Shown here: positions 33,299 through 37,773 of the stretch, piece after piece
How positions within the stretch are numbered: position 1 is the stretch's first letter
Layout of the letters: each line of letters starts with the position of its first letter
Origin: Bacteroidales bacterium
GTDB taxonomy: Bacteria; Bacteroidota; Bacteroidia; Bacteroidales; Paludibacteraceae
Reading direction: 5' to 3'
DNA: 37,773 nt
Assembly: GCA_015061145.1 (NCBI GenBank)
Contig: SUXD01000023.1
Span: 1-37,773, forward strand
Made by a program: the position numbers and the translations under genes
The notes under the pieces: generated by a model
Databases searched by the model: none
What the model was told of the DNA's origin: nothing
What the model saw: the letters and a program-made list of their open reading frames with translations, nothing else

Positions 33299-33640
33299 TC
33301 AAGAATTTCCTCTGGAAGTGAAAAACACGCCAATTCCCAGTAACATCAGAAAAACATACAGTTGCGTGTCCAGAAAACTGCCGTTAAACTCCCAATATAC
33401 TTTATATACCGAAATGAGCGAAACAACAATGCCCGATATAATCGTCAATGTATTGCCTTTCTGAAAACCGCCGATAAACAGCAGCACGAAAAACAGGCAA
33501 TAAATAAAATTCAGCAAATAATGAATGTTCGAAAATTCAAAACTTTGCAGCGACTTGTAATACAAACTGAAAACATACACCACTGCAGCGCATCGCAAAA
33601 TCCACTTTGCTATCGGTTCCAGATTCTTTATCGGTTTCAT
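33299..33640 (-). CDS. Small membrane protein at the head of the 2-oxoacid oxidoreductase operon (113 aa)
   Basis: Three or four hydrophobic segments (about 13-30, 37-55, 62-80 and 88-106) within 113 residues, with short basic linkers. No recognised motif is present. Its stop lies 29 bp before the ferredoxin start, so it probably shares the transcript. It could be an unrelated neighbour that merely provides the promoter region. TATTTTTG on the minus strand (33661-33668) is a possible -7 box, but it lacks a good -33 partner. Confidence 0.75.
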   Translation of the reverse strand: MKPIKNLEPIAKWILRCAAVVYVFSLYYKSLQSFEFSNIHYLLNFIYCLFFVLLFIGGFQKGNTLTIISGIVVSLISVYKVYWEFNGSFLDTQLYVFLMLLGIGVFFTSRGNS

Positions 33641-33748
33641 AGTTCCTTTTTTTGAAAATACAAAAATACAAAATATATAGGACTTTTTGCAGACAGATTC
33701 CGTTTTTTATTTTTTAAATTCAAAAATGCCGTTGTTTCTTTTTTATTC

Positions 33749-33769
33749 AATAAAAAAAATGTATTTTTG
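33749..33769 (+). promoter_or_regulatory. Possible promoter of the TPR membrane protein gene
   Basis: TATTTTTG (33762-33769) matches TAnnTTTG. A T-rich stretch 19-23 bases upstream (near 33735-33743) could serve as the -33 element, though it is not a clean TTTG. The predicted leader is about 32 bases before the ATG at 33807. Confidence 0.45.
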
Positions 33770-33806
33770 TCACCCAAAACAAAGAAACAATTTAAAATTC
33801 ATAAAA

Positions 33807-34496
33807 ATGTCTAAAAAAGAGAATTTGCAAGAACCTGAAGAATTGCAGAATGTGGAAAACGCATTAAGTTCTTCCGAAGAATTTATTGAAAATCACTTGA
33901 AAGAAATCATCTATGCTGTCATCGCTATTGTAGCTGTTTTCGTCGGATTTTTTCTTTTCAAATACAAATACTTGCAGCCGAGAGAGCTAAAAGCACAAGA
34001 GCAAATCTACAAAGGCGAGGAATATTTCGCACAAGACTCTTTCGCACTTGCCATCAACGGCGACGGCGTTGATTTCATCGGTTTCGAAAACATTGCCAAA
34101 GAATACAAGTGGACAAAAACTGCAAAACTCGCTAAAGTGTACGCCGGCATTTCATATTACCGCATGCACCAGCCAGAAAAGGCAATTGAATTGCTCAAAG
34201 GCTTCAACGCCGACGACAAAATGGTTTCGCCCGCTGTCACAGGCCTTGTTGGCGACTGCTATGTGGCTGTAAAAGACTACGACAACGCCGCCAAATATTT
34301 CGAAAAAGCAGTGAAAAACGCTGACAACGAACTGATCAGCCCGATTTATCTCGAAAAACTGGCTGTCATTTACGAAGTGACTGGCAAAAAAGACAAAGCT
34401 ATCGAAGCTTACACTACTATCAAGGAGAAATATCCTAACAGCATGTCGGCATACGACATCGACCGCCACATCAGCCGCGTAAAGGCTAGCAAATAA
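33807..34496 (+). CDS. TPR-containing membrane-anchored protein (229 aa)
   Basis: An acidic N-terminus (1-32) precedes one membrane segment (about 33-53, IIYAVIAIVAVFVGFFLF), then an extracytoplasmic region with TPR-like units such as YAGISYYRMHQPEKAIELLKGF, GDCYVAVKDYDNAAKYFEKAVK and LAVIYEVTGKKDKAIEAYTTIKEKYP. This resembles YfgM-like proteins, which act with the Sec translocon or outer-membrane assembly in other bacteria, but the match is only architectural. I start it at MSKKENLQEPEE (33807) because the upstream part of the frame is AT-rich promoter sequence. A 93-bp gap with inverted repeats separates it from ribH. Confidence 0.88.
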   Translation: MSKKENLQEPEELQNVENALSSSEEFIENHLKEIIYAVIAIVAVFVGFFLFKYKYLQPRELKAQEQIYKGEEYFAQDSFALAINGDGVDFIGFENIAKEYKWTKTAKLAKVYAGISYYRMHQPEKAIELLKGFNADDKMVSPAVTGLVGDCYVAVKDYDNAAKYFEKAVKNADNELISPIYLEKLAVIYEVTGKKDKAIEAYTTIKEKYPNSMSAYDIDRHISRVKASK

Positions 34497-34505
34497 TGAC
34501 ACTAC

Positions 34506-34573
34506 GGGCTTTGCCCAAATCAAAATCATATCAATCCCCCAAATTGGGCAGCAAACCCTTTTTAGGGGATTGA
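34506..34573 (+). other. Set of alternative hairpins upstream of ribH
   Basis: TCAATCCCC (34531-34539) pairs with GGGGATTGA (34565-34573). Competing pairings are GGGC/GCCC (34506-34509 with 34513-34516), GCCCAA/TTGGGC (34513-34518 with 34544-34549) and CCC/GGG around AAATT (34538-34548). The last arm ends 16 bases before the ribH ATG. It could be a regulatory leader or a copy of a palindromic genomic repeat. It does not contain the conserved FMN-riboswitch sequence. Confidence 0.45.
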
Positions 34574-34589
34574 TTATTAATACAGCACT

Positions 34590-35081
34590 ATGGCAACAAA
34601 ATATCACAACCTATCCACATACAACAAAGAAACAATGCCGGCTAAAGGCATTGTCAAAAAACAAAAATACGCCATCGTCGTTTCCGACTGGAACGACAAC
34701 ATCACCTTCCGCCTGATGGACGGCGCAATAGAAGCTCTGAGCGAAAACGGCGTGCCCGAAAGCAACATTGATATTTTTCATGTGCCAGGTTCATTCGAAC
34801 TGACTTTCGCTTCGAAAGAGTTGCAAAACACCAAAAAGTACAATGCCATAATCGCACTAGGATGCGTAGTGAGAGGCGACACACCACACTTTGATTATGT
34901 CTGTCAGGGCGTCACGCAAGGAATAACCATACTCAACACACAAAAAGGAGGATGTCCTGTCATTTTCGGCGTACTCACGACAGAAAACATGCAGCAGGCC
35001 GAAGACCGATGCGGAGGCGTCATGGGCAACAAAGGAGTGGAATGTGCAATTACTGCAATAAAAGTTGCAAATTTATTTTGA
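34590..35081 (+). CDS. ribH: 6,7-dimethyl-8-ribityllumazine synthase (RibH)
   Basis: The penultimate enzyme of riboflavin synthesis, joining a pyrimidinedione and 3,4-dihydroxy-2-butanone 4-phosphate. The 163-residue length and motifs are standard: [16 protein letters not shown] for the substrate pocket, [19 protein letters not shown] with the catalytic histidine, and [21 protein letters not shown] plus [18 protein letters not shown] at the end. The start MATKYHNLS matches other Bacteroidetes RibH proteins. No other riboflavin gene is in the window. A foldable leader lies just upstream. Confidence 0.96.
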   Translation: MATKYHNLSTYNKETMPAKGIVKKQKYAIVVSDWNDNITFRLMDGAIEALSENGVPESNIDIFHVPGSFELTFASKELQNTKKYNAIIALGCVVRGDTPHFDYVCQGVTQGITILNTQKGGCPVIFGVLTTENMQQAEDRCGGVMGNKGVECAITAIKVANLF

Positions 35082-35086
35082 AATTA

Positions 35087-35118
35087 TTTGCGGAATAAAA
35101 AAACTGTTTGTATCTTTG
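35087..35118 (+). promoter_or_regulatory. Promoter of the tRNA-Tyr/tRNA-Gly unit
   Basis: TTTG (35087-35090), a 20-base spacer and TATCTTTG (35111-35118) match the Bacteroidetes promoter. The tRNA-Tyr begins 16 bases further on. The promoter begins 6 bp after the ribH stop. Confidence 0.75.
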
Positions 35119-35134
35119 CATCGTCAAACAAAAA

Positions 35135-35220
35135 GGGTGGTTACCAGAGTGGCCAAATGGGACTGACTGTAACTCAGTTGTCTTTCGACTTCGGTGGTTC
35201 GAATCCATCACCACCCACCA
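35135..35220 (+). tRNA. tRNA-Tyr (GTA anticodon)
   Basis: An 86-base tRNA including CCA. The acceptor GGGTGGT pairs with ACCACCC and is followed by ACCA, so the CCA end is encoded. The anticodon loop CTGTAAC is closed by ACTGA/TCAGT, with anticodon GTA at 35169-35171. A long variable arm typical of bacterial tRNA-Tyr and the GGTTCGAATCC T-arm are present. It is separated from tRNA-Gly by 5 bases, so they form one transcription unit. Confidence 0.95.
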
Positions 35221-35225
35221 AAAAT

Positions 35226-35301
35226 GCGGAAGTAGCTCAGTTGATAGAGCATTAGCCTTCCAAGCTGAGGGTCGCGGGTTTGAGCCCCGTCTTCCGCTCC
35301 A
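35226..35301 (+). tRNA. tRNA-Gly (TCC anticodon)
   Basis: A 76-base tRNA. The acceptor GCGGAAG pairs with CTTCCGC, then T and an encoded CCA. The anticodon loop CTTCCAA is closed by TTAGC/GCTGA, with anticodon TCC at 35259-35261. The D-arm AGCTCAGTTGATAGAGC and the GGTTTGAGCCC T-arm are normal. It is followed directly by an intrinsic terminator. Confidence 0.95.
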
Positions 35302-35302
35302 C

Positions 35303-35334
35303 AGAGAAGAGGGAACTCTTCTCTTATTTTTTTC
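35303..35334 (+). terminator. Intrinsic terminator after the tRNA pair
   Basis: AGAGAAGAG (35303-35311) pairs with CTCTTCTCT (35316-35324) around a GGAA tetraloop and is followed by TATTTTTTT. It lies between tRNA-Gly and the bactofilin ATG at 35357, so it may also act as an attenuator for that gene. Confidence 0.9.
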
Positions 35335-35356
35335 TAACATTTAAAACAACTCGAAC

Positions 35357-35728
35357 ATGTCAAAAGACAATACAGCAATAGAAAGCCATAACAGACTGGT
35401 GGCCGGCACCAAGGTAAAAGGTGAAATTACCACAGAGAACGACATCAGAATTGATGGCATATTCGAAGGTGACATTGTATGCAACAGAAAAATTGTGATT
35501 GGCGCAAAAGGCGTCATCAACGGCACTGCCAAATGCGCCAACGCTGAAATTATCGGCACATTCAAAGGAAACATCGAAGTGACCGACACTTTAATTGTTC
35601 AATCGACAGGGAGGATAGAAGGCGACATCACCACCTCCATACTTGTTGTTGAGCCAAACGCTTTCTTCAACGGCTCTTGCACCATGAAAGAAGCCAAAGG
35701 AACTGAAAACGGCAATTCAAAGAAATAA
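35357..35728 (+). CDS. Bactofilin-family polymer-forming cytoskeletal protein (123 aa)
   Basis: A short bactofilin: the right-handed beta-helix core spans about residues 17-105, with the repeating pattern GEITTENDIRIDGIFEGDIVCNRKIVIGAKGVINGTAKCANAEIIGTFKGNIE and flexible ends. Bactofilins polymerise without nucleotide and shape cells or anchor wall enzymes; the M23 peptidase often found beside them is not in this window. The start is 23 bases after the T-run of the tRNA terminator, and I see no good promoter between them. A bidirectional terminator follows. Confidence 0.93.
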   Translation: MSKDNTAIESHNRLVAGTKVKGEITTENDIRIDGIFEGDIVCNRKIVIGAKGVINGTAKCANAEIIGTFKGNIEVTDTLIVQSTGRIEGDITTSILVVEPNAFFNGSCTMKEAKGTENGNSKK

Positions 35729-35766
35729 GTCTTTATAAAACAGAATACAATAAATAAACAAACAAC

Positions 35767-35793
35767 AAAAAAAACGCCCGCGGGCGTTTTTTT
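35767..35793. terminator. Bidirectional intrinsic terminator
   Basis: The palindrome ACGCCCGCGGGCGT is flanked by a run of A on the left and a run of T on the right. It sits between the convergent bactofilin and trmD genes and can serve both. Confidence 0.9.
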
Positions 35794-35795
35794 GT

Positions 35796-36473
35796 TTATT
35801 CTTTCAATAAATCTGGACGCAGCAGACGGGTTCGTTCATAAGCCTGCTCCAATTCCCACTCGCGCACCTTGGCCTCGTTTCCCGAAAGCAGAATATCGGG
35901 CACTTTCCATCCCTTATATTCGGCCGGACGAGTATATATAGGCGGCGCCAACAGGTTATCCTGAAAACAATCAGACAAAGCGGACTGCTCATCTGAAATC
36001 GCGCCTGGTATTATGCGAATAACAGCATCTGCTATTATTGCCGCAGCCAATTCGCCGCCCGTAAGCACAAAATCGCCAACTGAAATCTCTTTTGTGATAA
36101 GATGCTCGCGGATACGATGGTCAATGCCTTTGTAATGCCCGCAAAGAATGATGATATTCTGCAGCATCGACATAGAATTGGCCATTTTCTGGTTGAACGT
36201 TTCGCCATCGGGAGAGGTATAAATCACTTCGTCATACTCACGCTGACTCTTAAGATGCGTAATAATACGGTCGATAGGTTCAATCTGCATCACCATGCCC
36301 GCTCCGAATCCAAATGCGTAATCATCCACACGGCGGTGTTTGTCGGTAGAGTAGTCACGCAGGTTATGCACCTCAATCTCCACCAGGTTTTTCTTTTTTG
36401 CACGCTCCACAATGGAATGATTCAACGGTCCATCGAGGAGCTCTGGCAGCACACTAATAATATCAATTCTCAT
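35796..36473 (-). CDS. trmD: tRNA (guanine37-N1)-methyltransferase TrmD
   Basis: A SPOUT-class methyltransferase that makes m1G37 in tRNAs with G36 and prevents +1 frameshifting. The 225-residue length is normal. The knot and S-adenosylmethionine-binding segments are present: [10 protein letters not shown] at 111-120 and [14 protein letters not shown] from 131. The N-terminal [34 protein letters not shown] with its metal/substrate residues, and the C-terminal [11 protein letters not shown] are typical. It stands alone here; the usual neighbours rpsP, rimM and rplS are absent from the window. Confidence 0.96.
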   Translation of the reverse strand: MRIDIISVLPELLDGPLNHSIVERAKKKNLVEIEVHNLRDYSTDKHRRVDDYAFGFGAGMVMQIEPIDRIITHLKSQREYDEVIYTSPDGETFNQKMANSMSMLQNIIILCGHYKGIDHRIREHLITKEISVGDFVLTGGELAAAIIADAVIRIIPGAISDEQSALSDCFQDNLLAPPIYTRPAEYKGWKVPDILLSGNEAKVREWELEQAYERTRLLRPDLLKE

Positions 36474-36553
36474 TCTTTCTGCTTTTTCTACTGCGAAATT
36501 ATGAAAATTAGTTGCATTTTTAGTATTTTAGCGCTTGTTTTTGAAATTCTTTT

Positions 36554-37651
36554 ATGAAAAAATTAATCAGCATATTGTTTTTGCTGCTCGTGTCATCGGT
36601 CGGCGCACAAAAATTCGAGTACGGACTTGATGCTCATGGCTTTCTCGATAACAGAGAATACAAATCATCCTATCAGATTCCGCAGTCGATGCTGGGCATA
36701 CGCGTAGCGCCCGAATTAGGTTTCGGCTGGGGAGGAGAGAGCCGCCAGAATCCAAGTCACCACATCAGAGCAGGCATCGACGGGCTTTGCGAATTCAGCG
36801 GAAATACCGATTACGACTTCGATTTAAGGCTGTACTACAAGTATCAGAACAAACCTTTCACCTTTTACCTTGGCATGTTCCCGCGCGCCGATGTATTGGG
36901 CAATTTCCCCGCCGTATTTTTCTACGACTCGCTCACATACTACCGCCCGAACATTACCGGCATCTATTGGAAATACGAACGCCCAAAATGGAACGCATCC
37001 GTCTTTCTCGACTGGACCAGCCGGCAAACAAAAACAAAGCGCGAAGCCTTTATTTGGGGGCTTTCCGGATTATGCAGAGAAAAATTATTCTTTGCCGAAA
37101 CGCAAATGTACATGTACCACCGTGCCGCATACGGCATACCCGTGGAGGGCGACCATCTGCACGACATGGGCGCGCTGCATATAGCTGCCGGTCTTGACTT
37201 CACCGAGAAAACGACATTAGATACATTATATATACGCGCAGGATACATAATGGGGCTTGAACGTCGACGCAACGATCCTGGAAATTGGGAGACACCCAAA
37301 AATCTGCTTGCCGAATGCGGCGTTGAATGGCAGGGTATAGGAGTGAAAAACATCTTTTTCGCAGGAGAGGGGATGATGGTGTTCTATCAGACCCCTTACA
37401 ACCAAGGCGACCTTTATTGGGGCGACCCGTTTTATCAAGCAAAGCTGTACGACAGGTTGGATTTTTATCTTAAAATGATGAATTTCAACCGCGTAGAAGC
37501 AAAATTCGCCTTTGCGCTGCACTTCACCGATGAAGGAAAGATGAGCACGCAGCAAGTCTTCACGCTGAACATCCATTTGGGCAACATCCGTGAATCGAAA
37601 GCCAAGACAGACGAATATTTTATTTGGCAAAAATGGTTTAGAAGAAAATAG
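36554..37651 (+). CDS. Outer-membrane beta-barrel-like hypothetical protein (365 aa)
   Basis: A signal peptide (1-18, MKKLISILFLLLVSSVGA) is followed by sequence rich in alternating aromatic and polar residues, such as FDLRLYYKYQNKPFTFYLGMFPRAD, and many Tyr, Trp and Phe residues with short Gly-rich turns. This is the pattern of an outer-membrane beta-barrel. The end is basic (FIWQKWFRRK). No domain is recognised. It follows the divergent trmD start by 80 bp and ends 20 bp before a bidirectional terminator, so it is probably monocistronic. Confidence 0.8.
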   Translation: MKKLISILFLLLVSSVGAQKFEYGLDAHGFLDNREYKSSYQIPQSMLGIRVAPELGFGWGGESRQNPSHHIRAGIDGLCEFSGNTDYDFDLRLYYKYQNKPFTFYLGMFPRADVLGNFPAVFFYDSLTYYRPNITGIYWKYERPKWNASVFLDWTSRQTKTKREAFIWGLSGLCREKLFFAETQMYMYHRAAYGIPVEGDHLHDMGALHIAAGLDFTEKTTLDTLYIRAGYIMGLERRRNDPGNWETPKNLLAECGVEWQGIGVKNIFFAGEGMMVFYQTPYNQGDLYWGDPFYQAKLYDRLDFYLKMMNFNRVEAKFAFALHFTDEGKMSTQQVFTLNIHLGNIRESKAKTDEYFIWQKWFRRK

Positions 37652-37670
37652 TCCGCATACACACAAACAC

Positions 37671-37704
37671 AAAAAAAGCAATCTTTTCAGATTGCTTTTT
37701 TTTT
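37671..37704. terminator. Bidirectional intrinsic terminator
   Basis: AAAAAAAGCAATCT (37671-37684) pairs with AGATTGCTTTTTTT around a TTTC loop, and the T-run continues to 37704. It separates the outer-membrane-like gene from the convergent tRNA-Cys. Confidence 0.9.
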
Positions 37705-37707
37705 GTG

Positions 37708-37773
37708 AGGTCCCTGGCGGATTCGAACCGCCGTATACGGTTTTGCAGACCGCTGACTAAGCCACTCATCCAA
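37708..37773 (-). tRNA. Partial tRNA-Cys (GCA anticodon), 5' end outside the window
   Basis: The reverse complement shows an anticodon loop CTGCAAA with anticodon GCA (complement at 37744-37746), a GGTTCGAATCC T-arm and the 3' acceptor AGGGACC with discriminator T. The 5' acceptor strand lies beyond the right edge. After the discriminator the sequence reads CAC, so CCA is not encoded here, unlike in the two tRNAs at 35135-35301. Confidence 0.92.

Noticed and set aside
34501-34589. FMN riboswitch upstream of ribH
   Set aside because: The conserved RFN-element segments are absent, although the leader does contain other hairpins.

Overview
The window comes from a Bacteroidetes chromosome, most likely Bacteroidales. 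Several independent signs agree: a complete Bacteroidetes-type Bat operon, a DUF4494 protein, a ferredoxin-linked 2-oxoacid oxidoreductase of the anaerobic Bacteroides type, an M4 peptidase with what looks like a type IX secretion tail, and promoters of the TTTG-N19/20-TAnnTTTG kind. It is mostly ordinary, densely packed chromosomal sequence. I see no phage, integrase, IS element or CRISPR array.

Layout. (1) 1-5297, minus strand: secreted M4 metallopeptidase, AddB-like nuclease, a 77-residue protein, and the start of a solute-binding-domain protein cut by the window edge. (2) 5298-5768: a divergent intergenic region with two strong inverted repeats and repeat words, then a membrane LytTR regulator and a DUF389 membrane protein. 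(3) 8471-17902, plus strand: MoxR ATPase, DUF58 protein, an extra Bat membrane protein, BatA, BatB, BatC, BatD, BatE, a PAP2 phosphatase and an 85-residue HTH-like protein. (4) 17923-21463, minus: SUI1/YciH-like factor and an AddA-like helicase-nuclease, the probable partner of the AddB-like protein about 14.5 kb away. (5) 22001-28750, plus: DUF4494, YggS, a TonB-C-domain protein with an Asp/Trp tail, M48 peptidase, CinA, MATE, CvpA and cytidine deaminase. (6) 28760-33640: HAD phosphatase (minus), an apparently frameshifted acyltransferase (plus), and a minus-strand operon for a four-subunit 2-oxoacid:ferredoxin oxidoreductase led by a small membrane protein. (7) 33807-37773: TPR membrane protein, ribH, tRNA-Tyr, tRNA-Gly, a bactofilin, trmD (minus), an outer-membrane-like protein and a partial tRNA-Cys.

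How the genes fit together. The Bat block is one functional unit: a MoxR chaperone ATPase with von Willebrand A-domain and TPR membrane proteins, tied to oxygen or envelope stress tolerance in Bacteroides. The AddA-like and AddB-like proteins should together form the double-strand-break resection nuclease. The Vor-type operon supplies anaerobic oxidative decarboxylation of 2-oxoacids with ferredoxin. The other genes are housekeeping or envelope genes.

The least explained features are: a modular family of short intergenic repeats that recurs in at least four gaps, in both orientations; a secreted TonB-C-domain protein with a 53-residue tail holding 24 Asp and 6 Trp; two genes whose -7 promoter box ends exactly four bases before the ATG, suggesting leaderless mRNAs; a foldable leader before ribH; and a perfect 14-bp inverted repeat over the M4 peptidase promoter. 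None of these amounts to a clearly new multi-gene system. All assignments are from reading the sequence, with no database search.
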